Below, one piece after another: positions 38,212-48,685 of a stretch of DNA of 64,000 nucleotides (positions are counted from its first letter, which is position 1; every line of letters starts with the position of its first letter). The notes under the pieces were generated by a model, which did not search any database, was not told the DNA's origin, and saw only the letters and a list, made by a program, of their open reading frames with translations. The translations under genes were made by a program, and so were the position numbers. The stretch comes from Aurantiochytrium sp. KH105. Its lineage: Eukaryota; Sar; Bigyra; Thraustochytrida; Thraustochytriidae. Location of the stretch: the NCBI GenBank assembly GCA_003116975.1, contig BGKB01000027.1:372001-436000 (forward strand), written 5' to 3'.

Positions 38212-39135
38212 GGCAGAAGCGTTCTGCTTGCGCCCATGCGTGCCTCTTTCTTTGCTGCCTGCTTTTCCGTCCACAAGTCATTATGATGAGGGGAGATTTT
38301 CGCGATACCTATCTCAAGTACCAGAAGTCAACTCTTTTTATACTATACCTTCTCTTGCCTAGCCGCCGACTGACAGTGAAAGAAAGCTAAAGAAAGCGCA
38401 AGCGGGAGGCTGTCATCGATAAAGCGATCGCGAGAGTCTTGTGACTGTGCAGGTGGTCCAAGATCGATGCACTGTAGTCTTTTTGTGGATGTGGCTGAGG
38501 CAGTGGCTGGCTGGCTGGCTGCGCCATCTCGAACTATTGTTGTTCGTTCATACTACTGACGTTACAGTACTACGGCTACGTTTATTTTCTGTTGACGAGC
38601 ATGGACTGCGAGATTGCTCCATACAGCTAGAAAATGCGCAACAACAAAAGCTGTATTTTCTTATCCGCGAGGGTGATGTCGAGGAAAATCGACTTGCACA
38701 TAGGCCTATTCAACGTGGACTTTTTTCCCATGAGGCAACGTCGAGACTTCTTTATGGAGCAAAGTCATCTCTTCGATCTCTATCTCTACTGCCAGTTCCG
38801 CACACGATTTGCTGATCAATTGTGAAAGTAAAATTGAGCAGCGAGTCTGTATTCGAAATGAGTCAAATCGCAGCACGTCATCCCGGGGCGGTGGGATGGA
38901 GAGGTCATCTGTATCAGGCATTCTCCCCGTACACACAGTCAAGCATCATCTGTAGGCCTCGGTGATAGCCATCAGCTCTTGCTTGCCTCTGGCGGGCTCT
39001 TCATTCCGTTTTCATTGTCATCATTCCTGCCAGCCAGCAGCCAGCAGGACCTATCTCGCATCGTGACGCCTTTGCAGCATCGGTGCACCTTCGCTCCCTC
39101 CGCCACTCCGTAGCGCCTCCAGACACCGCGCCGAG

Positions 39136-39811
39136 CTGGCTTGGCTTGGCTTGGCTTGGCTCGGCTCGGCTTGGCTGCCTCAACGGCGGTGAGGGAAAAA
39201 AAAAAGAAACTGTGTCCGCGGTCGGCAAGTGGGCAAAGGCGCATAGTCCACTTGCGCGCGCGCGATGGTGGACTTGCAGCGAGGGCCCTCTCGCGGCGCG
39301 CGGCCAAGTGCGCTATCCGGCGCCGCAAGTGGACAACCCGGAAAGCGCGACTTGTGCGGAACGCAGTTTGCGCGAGGATTCTTTTTTCCCGCCTCTTTCA
39401 TTTTCTCCTTCAAATTCAAATCAGCAGCCCCGCGATCCGCCACGCGACGCGACGCGACGCGACCCGAGGCGCGGCGACGCGACCTGAGCCGACGCGACGC
39501 GCGGCGACGCGACGAGACGCGCGGCGCGACGCGACGGCCCAAGGCGAGGCGGTACCGCGCCCCGCGCGGCCGTGTCCGGCCTGCATTTGTTCCTTCCCTC
39601 CTTCCCTCCCTCCCTGTCCGCGACCCGCCGCAACGCCTCGCGGCGCATCCATCCCGGCCCTGCATCCCGGCGCGCGGGCGCGGCGCCGCACGCGAGGGCG
39701 GGCGGCGCGGAGGAGACGCCGCGGCGCGCGAGGAGCACCGGCCGAGGCAGGCAGGCCAGCCAACCTAGGCCAAGCCAAGCCAAGCCGAGCCGAGCCGAGC
39801 CGAGCCGAGCG
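39136..39811. repeat. Pentanucleotide arrays in inverted orientation
   Basis: A GGCTT/GGCTC array (39136-39176) and its reverse complement type CCAAG/CCGAG (39767-39811) face each other across about 590 bp, so the strands could in principle pair over about 40 bases. Similar single arrays are at 15635-15659 and 32037-32056. Confidence 0.75.
39226..39354. promoter_or_regulatory. CAAGTG-core site cluster near 39.3 kb
   Basis: Cores CAAGTG at 39226, 39305 and 39326 (the last two 21 bp apart), CACTTG at 39249, and degenerate GACTTG at 39271 and 39349. Flanks repeat the GCGC/GCCG context seen at 24.0 and 32.2 kb. It lies about 800-900 bp upstream of the gene starting at 40129 and about 1 kb upstream of the UBP-finger gene, so its target is unclear. 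Confidence 0.4.
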
Positions 39812-40128
39812 AGGAAGGAGAAGCCAAGCCAGCCAGGGGAAAGTTTCCTCGTCGTGTCGTGCCGCGCTCTCTCTCTCTCGCGCGCGCGCGCCCGGCTGTC
39901 GCATCCGCGCCCGACTTCTTCTTCTTCCCCGCGTCTTTCCTCTCTCGCCCGCGCCCAGAGCCAAGGCCGTAGCGCGGCCCGAGGCAGAGCCGAGCGCAGC
40001 CGCGCCGCGCGAGTGAGTGAGTGAGCGAGCGAGCGAGCGGGCGGCGGGTCCGCCGGTTTGGGACCGCAGAGGGCGAAAAGCGAAAAAGGGTTGCGCAGAC
40101 GGCAGCGGCCCCGTGCGCGGGACCGAGG

Positions 40129-42393
40129 ATGCGCGGGCGCGGGCTGCGGCGGGGCGCGCGCGCGGCGATGGAGGAGCGCGCGGCCGCGGCGGTGCTGGGC
40201 AACCTGAAGGACAAGGAGGGTGAAGCCGACGAGGAGGCCGAGCGCCAGGAGGACCGCGAGGCGACCAAGGACGGCCAGAACGCCGCCTCTACTGCTGCTG
40301 CTGCTGCTGCCGCTGCCGGAACGACCAGTGCTCATGCTGAGGAAAATGGGGAGGGGCAGCAGGATGGTGACAAGGAAGTGAAGAAGAAGGAGAACGAGGA
40401 TCTAAACCAAGAAGAAGAGAAGGCCGGGCAGCCCGCGGCCAAGAAACAACGTAAAGAGGATACAGACGTGGGTGCTGACGACGTCGCGATGGGCGATGCC
40501 CAAGTCTCGACAATAGAGAAAGAGGGCGAGCCAGAACCGAGCGCAACGCACGACAAAGTGTCCCCGAGCGCCCAGGACCCAAGTGATTCATCATCACAGA
40601 GTCAGAATCCCGAGCGCGCCGATGACAACGGCAGCGGAGAAGGGACCGAAGACAATGCTGCCGTTGCTGCTGAGGCTGACGCTACCGCGACCCAAGGTGG
40701 TTCGGCCGACAAGGACGAAAACGATGCTTCTTCCAGTAGCAGCAGCAACATTCTCGCCAAGCCTCTTAATACCAGCAGCACTAGCAGCAGCGGTGGCGTC
40801 GATGGTCCCGGGGATGGGAACGACACCAATGGCAGTGGCAGCAAAGGAGGGCCACTCGGTGCAGAGGACCGGAACAAGGCCGGCAATTCCGCAAAGGATA
40901 AACGTCCTCCGCCAGAAGCTCTTGGCCTCGACGAGCATATTGATCTTTACACCTCCATCAGCGAGGAACTATGGACAAACATCAGACAAGAGCGCGACTG
41001 GAATCAATTGTACGAGAAACTGAACCAAAAATACGATTGGATGTCCCGATCCTTTGCATCCGTCAGCCTCTTCAAGCAGCGCTGCAAACTGCTCATGGAG
41101 GAACGCAGAAAGCGCCAGCATGTGGCGACCTGGAAGAACATGAAGTCCGCACTTACTGGCCCCGCCATCACCGTTATTCTCGAAAAACGCCTCAAGCTTC
41201 TCAACGTGCCGCCGTCCGAGGTCCCCTGGGACTTTAGCATGCTTGGAGACTACTTTGCTCAGCGCATTCAGCGCTCCGACCGATCCCCCGGATCCATTCT
41301 TGATTGGCCGCAGGGACCCAAGAACTCGATGATTTCCAAGCTCATGGCCTTACACAAATACTACGGCTACGGGAGCTTCTACCAGGTCCATGAACATGTT
41401 GACCAGCTTGTACAGGCCTGCGAGGTCGAGCTCGCCATTCTCAGCACGTGTGATTGTGTCGGATGCTCCCGTTGGAAACTCACGCAATACCGCGTCAATA
41501 CACAGGCCTTTGAACTCCGTCTCCGTTGGACGCGCAAGCGCGCCGAAATCATGCGCGACCTTCTCGAATTGCACCGCCAACACCCGCACGTAGATCAAGA
41601 GGGCGAGTTCGCCACTCTCGTCAAAGAAAAGATTCCCGTCTTTGAAAACTGGCGCAACAAAGACATTAACCTGTTTCTTCACGCAGCCCACTCCTCACGC
41701 AAATGTAACGCCTGTGAACCCGGTTCCCGCCCCAAGAGGCCATACCGGAACCGCAAATTTGTCGCCCTCCAGGCCGCAGAGGAACGTCACGCTGTGGCTG
41801 AGGCTAACTTCAACCTTGCCGAGCAGGTGGCCTCCTCCCCAGCAGCCATTAGCGAGGCCCGGCGCAATTTGCAGCTCGCCGAGGAGGGTGCCAAGGTTGC
41901 GCTCAAAGCTGTCGCTCCGGTGATTGAGCGCGCTCCGCAGGGCCAGGACACCGCCAACGTCGTTGCTGCCGTCGCTGCTGCTGCGGGCGTTTCTTATTCT
42001 CTTCAAAACTTGGGTTCTGCCGGAAAACTCTCCCCGCGGTTTCCCTTTTACAACCCGCTGCCTTCTTCGGCCTCGGGGTCTCTTCTCGCTGCCTCGCCTC
42101 TGGCCGGTTCGTCAGCCGCTCCGTTGCAGACGTCCCCCAAAGACGGCGCCCCAGCGGTTCCGGCGGCCGACGCCTCCGCTACGGCCGCTGCGGCTGCGGC
42201 TGCGGCTGTCATCGGGGAGCAAAAAGATGAGGAAAAGTCCAAAGACGGGTCAAACCCTGTCCCTGACCTCGCACATGAGAGCTCGTTGGGGCCAGCGTCG
42301 GATAACGTCGGTGATGGGGACGCCCCGATGGAGACCTCCGAGCCAAGAGCATCCCGATCTCGGACATCATCAAAATCTGACCCCAAAAAATAG
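40129..42393 (+). CDS. Unrecognised protein with conserved-looking core and acidic low-complexity flanks
   Basis: 754 residues from the first in-frame ATG (40129); a second at 40168 (MEERAAAAVLGN) is equally plausible. The N-terminal 270 residues are Glu/Asp/Lys/Ser-rich with an Ala run and a basic KKQRKE stretch that could be a nuclear signal. Residues about 280-540 are of normal complexity: ELWTNIRQERDWNQLYEKL, QKYDWMSRSFASVSLFKQR, VPWDFSMLGDYFAQRIQ, HKYYGYGSFYQVHEHVD, STCDCVGCSRW and HSSRKCNACEPGSRPKRPYR. They contain Cys pairs that might bind metal. The C-terminus is Ala/Pro/Ser-rich. I do not recognise the core; its style suggests a nuclear protein. No function is assigned. Adjacent to the convergent myosin gene (151-bp gap). 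Confidence 0.7.
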   Translation: MRGRGLRRGARAAMEERAAAAVLGNLKDKEGEADEEAERQEDREATKDGQNAASTAAAAAAAAGTTSAHAEENGEGQQDGDKEVKKKENEDLNQEEEKAGQPAAKKQRKEDTDVGADDVAMGDAQVSTIEKEGEPEPSATHDKVSPSAQDPSDSSSQSQNPERADDNGSGEGTEDNAAVAAEADATATQGGSADKDENDASSSSSSNILAKPLNTSSTSSSGGVDGPGDGNDTNGSGSKGGPLGAEDRNKAGNSAKDKRPPPEALGLDEHIDLYTSISEELWTNIRQERDWNQLYEKLNQKYDWMSRSFASVSLFKQRCKLLMEERRKRQHVATWKNMKSALTGPAITVILEKRLKLLNVPPSEVPWDFSMLGDYFAQRIQRSDRSPGSILDWPQGPKNSMISKLMALHKYYGYGSFYQVHEHVDQLVQACEVELAILSTCDCVGCSRWKLTQYRVNTQAFELRLRWTRKRAEIMRDLLELHRQHPHVDQEGEFATLVKEKIPVFENWRNKDINLFLHAAHSSRKCNACEPGSRPKRPYRNRKFVALQAAEERHAVAEANFNLAEQVASSPAAISEARRNLQLAEEGAKVALKAVAPVIERAPQGQDTANVVAAVAAAAGVSYSLQNLGSAGKLSPRFPFYNPLPSSASGSLLAASPLAGSSAAPLQTSPKDGAPAVPAADASATAAAAAAAAVIGEQKDEEKSKDGSNPVPDLAHESSLGPASDNVGDGDAPMETSEPRASRSRTSSKSDPKK

Positions 42394-42544
42394 AAACAGA
42401 AAGCCCCTTCAAGTTCGAAAATAAAAACAAAGTACGTATAATGGTTCTTGCAAAGTAATAGATTTGTAGTCGGGTATACTACACTCTTGCGAGTCAAGAC
42501 TCTTGCAGCTAAAAGACTACATATCAGGCACGATTGATGTCATC

Positions 42545-45500
42545 TCACGCCGCCGCATCAGGGTCTCTGGCACAGACGTATTTGAGCGCGATGCGTCGCG
42601 TTCGAACGCGAATTTCCAAGTCGCGCTCCGCGGTGCGCTGCGAGCGCTTGAAGATGACCTCTGCCCTCGTCACTTGCGAGCGAGCGTACCGCACAGCGCT
42701 CTCGCAGGCATCCCAGGCATCGTGCGCTTGTACCGCTGCATGTGAGCTCAACGCGTCGCGCCCAAGCACCTGCAAGACCATGGTGCTCGCATTTGGCAAA
42801 TGGCTCACTTTATTTGCCCGCAACTCCGCACAATCGAGAGCGGCTTCCGCCCCCTCAAGAGCTTGCATCCACATGGCAGGCAAATCTTCGGAACTCGATT
42901 CCAAGCTCTTGTTCGTGGCGCCTGACTCCATTTGCGTGACGCGGAGCTCAACTTCTGCCCGAAGTGCTCGCCAGCGCGCTCTCTCCAGAGCGCAGCGCTC
43001 CTTCAGGTCCAAGACGCTTGGGAGTCGCAGCTTTCGCGCCTCCTCTCTGGCTCGCCGCGCCGCTTCCGTGTGAATACGCCAGGGATCCATGGACATGGTT
43101 CCCTGGTGATTTGCATTCTTCCGCAGTGCAGCGACTCCTAGCATGAGCCGCGACGCATTTGAGCTGGGCGCCAAAGGTGCTCTTAGAAAGCTGGTCGTCA
43201 CAGGCGTTCCCAGATCATAACGGCTGCTCTCTTCGATCTTGAAGTCATCTCCGTCTTCACCTTCGCCTTCGTCTTGGTCTTGGGTCAGGTGGCGATCAGC
43301 GAACATGAGACGTTGCAACTTGGCACCCTCAGCGAGGGTGAGCTTGATCTGCTTGGCGGCTGTGCTAGGGTCGTCGCGCTCCACAGAAGCTTCAAACAAG
43401 GTAAGACAATACGCCACGTGTGCGGTCTGCACAATTGCGTCCGTTGAAAGCGTCTCGCAAAGTCCGTGGGCTTCGAGCTCGCCAATGGTGGCCACGAGAC
43501 GCCGGAGTGGCTCAAGACGTTCAGTGCCTTCGGCGCGTACTTTGCGGAGCTCGACGGCGCGCGCCTCCGATTCGGCTGCTTCGAGGCGTTGCAGAGCCGC
43601 CACACGCATGTCACGCTCCGCTTCGAGTCTTGTAGATTCCTCAATGTAGGCGGTCTGCGTCGCAATCGTAGACTCGATCTGACCAAGCGCAAATGCGGCC
43701 CGCTCGCGTGCTTCCAGCACTACCTGCACCGGGTCTGTCTTGACGAAGAGCAGAACTTCGATCGGGTCATCATCATCATTCTCATCCGCCGTGCCCGAGC
43801 CTAGTTGTCCCGCAGTTGCGCGATATATGGCGTTCAAGGATCGTGCGTCCGCCTCATTCGCCGTCAAGAAATCGATGCCTTTGCTAAAAGAATGAAGCGC
43901 TTCAGATGCATCTTCTAGACACTTCTTGACCGGCATGTGAAGATTCTCACGTCGTAGCGTTTCTGCAAGGGAGGCTGCACGCTCCCAGCGACGTTTTTGG
44001 TCCCCTAGATCACACTTTAGCTCGTGCAAGAGCGCTACTTCCTCGCCGCGCCGCTCAATCAGCGTCGAAAGCGCTATTTCGGCGCTTGCGCAGCACTTGT
44101 TTGCCCGAGTGGCTGCAGCTTTGACAGCGCGACTCAAATTTTCCTCCTCGTCCTCGGTATCACAGGCGCGCCGACACTGCAAGGCGCTTAGCTTTCGTTG
44201 GAGGCGATCAAGCGCTGCATGCGTTTCCACAAGACCTTCGTGCGTTTGTTTGGCGAGACTGCACACCTCAGCACCGCACCAAGTCGCCTTGCAAAGACTT
44301 CTCAGGGACCTTGTTTCGAAAACTGGGTGTTGCATTATTCGGGCCTCAAGCCGCCCCACCTGACCACTCACACGTTCCGCGACGCCATGAGCTTGCCTCA
44401 CCTCTTCCCGAAGACTTTCAATGAGCTCGCGCTCCTCCTCTACCAGCTTTGCACATGCCTCTACCAGGTCGACAGCAAGATCGACCTTTTTAGGAAGAAT
44501 TTTCAGCTCCGAACGGGACGGGAGGCCGCCGTCTGGTCCAAAGTCCAGCACGCCTTGTACTTGATGCACATGCGTCTCGACGCTTTGGATTGCATCCCTT
44601 ATTTTGAAGCGCTTTTCAAGGTGATGTCTCGAGATGAGCACGCGGGTTGCCTTCAGCATTTCCAGCGCGGGGACAAGCTTCTCGTACGCTGCTTCCTGAC
44701 CCTCTCTTGCACGATCCAGACGTGCACGAACCTTTGCCATCTCGTGCGCGTACTTTTCCGATGCACCCGATAGGAGAATCGTTGTTTCGCGCATGCTTTC
44801 AGAGATTCCCTGTAGATTGGCTGTGGTGAGTTGAAGAGAGCTGGCGCTCGCGAGCGCCTTTTGCGCTGTTGTTTGAGTCGCAGTAAGTTGCTCACGAGCG
44901 TTTCGGACACGATCATTTCCAAAGAGGACGTCTGCGTCCTTGGGTCGGAGCTGTTCCTCTTGTTTAGTCTCGAGCGTGTTACGCTGATGCACAGACTCTC
45001 GCAACTCGTCCCGAAGGTCCGCCACACACGCCTCGTACACGGAAAGTCGTCTTGCGGCATCAGTAACAGTGTCTTCAAGGTCTGAAATGGCTGCAGCTGC
45101 ATGCACGAGCGCAATGTCGGTCTCTTCAACATTGACCAGGCCTTGCTCAAATACAAAGGTGGTGCGAATCTTGTCCTCGTCACAATCGCTCACGCATTCA
45201 CTTTCACTTTCGCTCTCGCTGTCATCGCTGGACGCTTCGTCAAATGTTGTTACTCTCGCTCGTTTCAAGGCGCCGTCAATTCCTTCAAGAAGTCCAGGAC
45301 GCTTGAGCGCGGCGCAGACCTGCGCGAAGGCATTGCGCGCCCGGAGACTGCATTCCTGCACTTCGGGAAGACCATGGGTCTGAGGAGCGATGCCGTGACT
45401 GTGCAAAGCTGCAACAAGGTCCCGGCGGGTCGAAAGCGCTGCCTTGAGCAACCGTTCGAGGTTTGCCTCAATCTCTCGTTTCTTCGCCAGCGCCTCGGCA

Positions 45501-48500
45501 AGATTATTCTCTTGAGCGTCGATTGTCGCGTCAAGAGCGTCTATCAGGCTCGAAGCGTGATCGAGTCCAAACTCGGACACGGCCTTTGCAGCCTCCCGTA
45601 GGCCGCTTAGCACACTCTGCTGGGCCTGCGCGTGCCCAGGGCAGAACCCATCGACGAGGGTGCAGGCGGTGTTCGATTCGAGCTGCGGTGGCCTGACGAA
45701 GGTCAGCGCTGACCTGGCGTCCTCCTCATTTCCGAGAAAGTCTTGCATGCGGGTGTCGAGGACTTCTAATGTGAATGCGAGACGCCCTTGAGCCTTTTGC
45801 AGTTGTTCCAAAGCCGACTCCGCATGATCTGCCGCTGTTCGCGCGGTATTGACAGCCTTGTCGAGTTGCTCGAGCGAGGCGTCCGCGGCTGGGAGATCCG
45901 CCTGGCTCGAGACGAGCTCAATTGAGACCTTCTCGCAGGCAGAGGCAGCGTCAAGGGAGACTGTGAGATCAGCGGTGTCAATGTGAAGGCCTCCAGGGGC
46001 GAGGCGCAAAGCATCTTGACGAGAAAGCAGAGCAGCCAAGGCGTCTCGCAATGATGCAAGGCGAGCTGTTCGCGCAAACCACACGCGTTTGGCTTCAAGA
46101 GCGCGAATCTGAGCTGCGAGCGCAACACGGGCGCGATGACCGCGAAAATGAGCTTGTGTCCAAATGGCAAGACGTCGCTTCGCCTTGAAGCGCTGCACGT
46201 GAAGATATTGCCGCACGATGCTTTGCAGCGAAATGACCTGCTCCGTGACGTGCTGCTGAATGACGCTATCCACTTCGTGCAAAACATTGGCGCGAAGGAA
46301 AACCTTTGTTTGACCAAAGGCGACGCCATCGGCCCAGCTCGCAATGGGGCCCGAGGCAAAGAGCTCTTCGACCAGGCCTCGCCATAACCCATCCCCAACA
46401 CGAGCATCGCGAGGCAACAGTGCTCTGCAGCGAAGACAAAAGTCCTTGTAGCCCAGCCGATTTGGAAACCCCGCACGCCGCATTTCAAGAGCGGCAATAA
46501 CGCCCGCATTCTTCAACTGCCGGAGCACCTCAATACGATCGACTTTGCCGCTGACGAGCTCATTGTTGGTCTTGATGCAGCGAACAAAAATTGGATTGGT
46601 CTTGCGAATCTCTTCGGTAAGCACGTTGACCTGCGCTGCAAATGCCTTGGCCACAGTCTCTTGCAGCTTGCTGGTGGCAGGCCCGCGGCTGGAGACATTG
46701 GAGCCGTCCTTGGCTTCCGCCTCCGCTCTTGCTTGACCAGGGAAGAGCTGGCCGACCAGCGGGGCCTTGGACGCAGCGAGAATGGCCTCCACATGCGGGT
46801 AGAGGGTGTCACGGTTCTTTTTGATAAAGTCCGCGCACGTGTACACAATTTCGCCGGCAAAATGCACGATGGCAAAGTTAGTCTCGGAAGTTCCTTTGCG
46901 GCGAGATCCTGGCCCGCAAACCCCAAAGTGCGGGTGGGACCTATACTGCTGGGTAATTTGGCCGGCAAGACTGAGGTCCGAGCCGGCACTCATACGCAAG
47001 CACTCGTCGTGCATAAGCTTGAAAATACCATTGACGAGGGAGATGCATTTTTCGTTGTTTGGAATCTCGGTGCGCGAAAAGGGGACGCCTTCCGCCTTGT
47101 ACATGGTTTCTTCGGCGCGAAAAACTTGTTCATTGAAAAGACTCTGCAGCTTTTCATTGGCGTAGTTAATGAGGAGCTGTTCGAAGCCGTTCTCGCGAAA
47201 GGACTCAAAGCCATAAATGTCGAGAATTCCAATCGCGGTCTGCAGCGAGGTCTGCACATTTTTTTGCAGACTCGAATTGACGCACTCGACGATATGAGTG
47301 AAAAGCTGCGAGTAAATGGACTTGGCCAGCGCGTCGCGAAGATCTGCGGCCTTGCGGTTGTCCAATGGCGACTCAATGGCCTTGCCGTTGACCTTGATGT
47401 ATTTTACGGTCAGGGCGTGTGCTAGTTTACTCGCATCGCAACCAAGGAGGTCGCAGGCTTGGCGAAGCGCAGATCGATTCGTCGTGCCATCCCCGGTCTT
47501 AGTCTCCTCGATGTCCGCGCCGCCGACAGCGACTTGAGCAGTCTCTGACGAGTCCTCTGAGGCAACTGAGACGGACCTTGGTTTCGACCCTGACGATGCG
47601 CCAGCGATCCCGCTCGGGTCGCTCTTGCCAAATTGAACGTTGCCGAGATGGAGAATCGCGGCGACAATGCGGAAGATAGCGTCCATTTCCTGCTCGGGAA
47701 CGTCGATAGCTTTCATGGCATCAAGAGTGGAGAGGAACTCAGTGGCGTCGTCGAGATGTGGAACGTCGACGCAGCCGCTCTGGTTCAGGTATCGAAAGAC
47801 CTGCATATCCTGGCCGAGCCCGAGGGCCTGAGCGCGTTTCGGGTCGGCGCCTCTGCAGAGCTGGTAAAAGATGTGATAGTTTCGCTCGCCCTTGTTCTGT
47901 CGCACCGTGCGACTTTTTTCAAGAAGGTAGTTTGAAACATGAGCGCCCTGAATGGATTTCTCACGGAAGCCGAGCTGGATGAACTTCCCAAAGCGACTCG
48001 AATTACGATTACGAAGCGTCTTGGCATTGCCAAAGGCCTCGAGAAGTGGATTCGACTTCATGATGCGCTCAGCAATCCCGAGATTGGCGGCTTCCGTGTA
48101 GTTGTGCGAGAGGAACTCGAGCATGAGCTTGGTAGTCTCTGTCTTTCCGGCTCCACTTTCGCCACAAATGATGAGCGACTGGCTTGCACACGAGGAGACT
48201 AGGGCAGTGTATGCTTTTTGAGCCTCTGCAAAGCAGTGTGGTGGGAGCTCGTCGAGTCCCCGTCCAGTCTCGCAATAGGTGGCCATGGCGTCTTGACCAT
48301 AAATTGGCAACCACTCGAATGGATTCATAGCAACCAGGATGGGGCCAGTTCGCGTGTAAATTTTCTGTTCTGCAAATCTCGCACTTACGTTGTGGAGGAC
48401 GCACGCCTCATTAAGGTGCGTAAGATCGTCCATGTTCTCGAGACCAGTGCCTTTGCGCCCGACGTCGCGAGGCACGATTCGTCGGCTCCCTTTCCCCTTG

Positions 48501-48685
48501 AAGCATCGCCCTTGGGCGTCGATTTGGACGTCTTCCACGCGGTCTGCATCATCGAATTTCACGCGCACATGCTCTCCTTCGCGGACCTCTTCGATGACGG
48601 CCTGAACCCATGCCTCGTTCTCATCGGAGACCCATACGGCTTGCTTTGCGTGCTGCGCCGCCCAGACCTGGTCCGCGCCGTCCAT
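42545..48685 (-). CDS. Myosin heavy chain, unconventional, long helical tail
   Basis: 2046 residues from the ATG at 48685, one uninterrupted exon. An N-terminal SH3-like segment (AVWVSDENEAWVQAVIEEV) precedes the motor: LNEACVLHNVSARF, TGPILVAMNPFEWLPIYG, P-loop GESGAGKTET (about 173-182), switch I NRNSSRFGKFI, switch II DIYGFESF, and the converter end VFLRANVLHEVD. Two IQ-like light-chain sites follow (VISLQSIVRQYLHVQRFKAK and IWTQAHFRGHRARVALAAQI). The remaining 1200 residues are Ala/Glu/Arg-rich with many short helical stretches, and I see no FYVE, PX, MyTH4, FERM or WW domain. The class cannot be named from motifs alone; stramenopiles have several lineage-specific classes. It converges with the preceding plus-strand gene. 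Confidence 0.93.
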   Translation of the reverse strand: MDGADQVWAAQHAKQAVWVSDENEAWVQAVIEEVREGEHVRVKFDDADRVEDVQIDAQGRCFKGKGSRRIVPRDVGRKGTGLENMDDLTHLNEACVLHNVSARFAEQKIYTRTGPILVAMNPFEWLPIYGQDAMATYCETGRGLDELPPHCFAEAQKAYTALVSSCASQSLIICGESGAGKTETTKLMLEFLSHNYTEAANLGIAERIMKSNPLLEAFGNAKTLRNRNSSRFGKFIQLGFREKSIQGAHVSNYLLEKSRTVRQNKGERNYHIFYQLCRGADPKRAQALGLGQDMQVFRYLNQSGCVDVPHLDDATEFLSTLDAMKAIDVPEQEMDAIFRIVAAILHLGNVQFGKSDPSGIAGASSGSKPRSVSVASEDSSETAQVAVGGADIEETKTGDGTTNRSALRQACDLLGCDASKLAHALTVKYIKVNGKAIESPLDNRKAADLRDALAKSIYSQLFTHIVECVNSSLQKNVQTSLQTAIGILDIYGFESFRENGFEQLLINYANEKLQSLFNEQVFRAEETMYKAEGVPFSRTEIPNNEKCISLVNGIFKLMHDECLRMSAGSDLSLAGQITQQYRSHPHFGVCGPGSRRKGTSETNFAIVHFAGEIVYTCADFIKKNRDTLYPHVEAILAASKAPLVGQLFPGQARAEAEAKDGSNVSSRGPATSKLQETVAKAFAAQVNVLTEEIRKTNPIFVRCIKTNNELVSGKVDRIEVLRQLKNAGVIAALEMRRAGFPNRLGYKDFCLRCRALLPRDARVGDGLWRGLVEELFASGPIASWADGVAFGQTKVFLRANVLHEVDSVIQQHVTEQVISLQSIVRQYLHVQRFKAKRRLAIWTQAHFRGHRARVALAAQIRALEAKRVWFARTARLASLRDALAALLSRQDALRLAPGGLHIDTADLTVSLDAASACEKVSIELVSSQADLPAADASLEQLDKAVNTARTAADHAESALEQLQKAQGRLAFTLEVLDTRMQDFLGNEEDARSALTFVRPPQLESNTACTLVDGFCPGHAQAQQSVLSGLREAAKAVSEFGLDHASSLIDALDATIDAQENNLAEALAKKREIEANLERLLKAALSTRRDLVAALHSHGIAPQTHGLPEVQECSLRARNAFAQVCAALKRPGLLEGIDGALKRARVTTFDEASSDDSESESESECVSDCDEDKIRTTFVFEQGLVNVEETDIALVHAAAAISDLEDTVTDAARRLSVYEACVADLRDELRESVHQRNTLETKQEEQLRPKDADVLFGNDRVRNAREQLTATQTTAQKALASASSLQLTTANLQGISESMRETTILLSGASEKYAHEMAKVRARLDRAREGQEAAYEKLVPALEMLKATRVLISRHHLEKRFKIRDAIQSVETHVHQVQGVLDFGPDGGLPSRSELKILPKKVDLAVDLVEACAKLVEEERELIESLREEVRQAHGVAERVSGQVGRLEARIMQHPVFETRSLRSLCKATWCGAEVCSLAKQTHEGLVETHAALDRLQRKLSALQCRRACDTEDEEENLSRAVKAAATRANKCCASAEIALSTLIERRGEEVALLHELKCDLGDQKRRWERAASLAETLRRENLHMPVKKCLEDASEALHSFSKGIDFLTANEADARSLNAIYRATAGQLGSGTADENDDDDPIEVLLFVKTDPVQVVLEARERAAFALGQIESTIATQTAYIEESTRLEAERDMRVAALQRLEAAESEARAVELRKVRAEGTERLEPLRRLVATIGELEAHGLCETLSTDAIVQTAHVAYCLTLFEASVERDDPSTAAKQIKLTLAEGAKLQRLMFADRHLTQDQDEGEGEDGDDFKIEESSRYDLGTPVTTSFLRAPLAPSSNASRLMLGVAALRKNANHQGTMSMDPWRIHTEAARRAREEARKLRLPSVLDLKERCALERARWRALRAEVELRVTQMESGATNKSLESSSEDLPAMWMQALEGAEAALDCAELRANKVSHLPNASTMVLQVLGRDALSSHAAVQAHDAWDACESAVRYARSQVTRAEVIFKRSQRTAERDLEIRVRTRRIALKYVCARDPDAAA

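Larger units (their letters stand above)
38212..40128. other. Long divergent GC-rich intergenic region with repeats
   Basis: 1.9 kb between the UBP-finger gene and the next plus-strand gene. It holds a GGCTT/GGCTC pentamer array (39136-39176), the CAAGTG-type cluster (39226-39354), a GACGC pentamer-rich stretch (39441-39535), an inverse pentamer array CCAAG/CCGAG (39767-39811), a TCTCTCTCTCGCGCGCGCGC run (39868-39892) and a GAGT/GAGC tract (40011-40042). 38440-38820 has some open frames, but none shows recognisable content. Confidence 0.5.

Noticed and set aside
38441..38825. Plus-strand frames of about 60-125 residues
   Set aside because: No conserved motif or supporting context; probably chance frames in an intergenic region.
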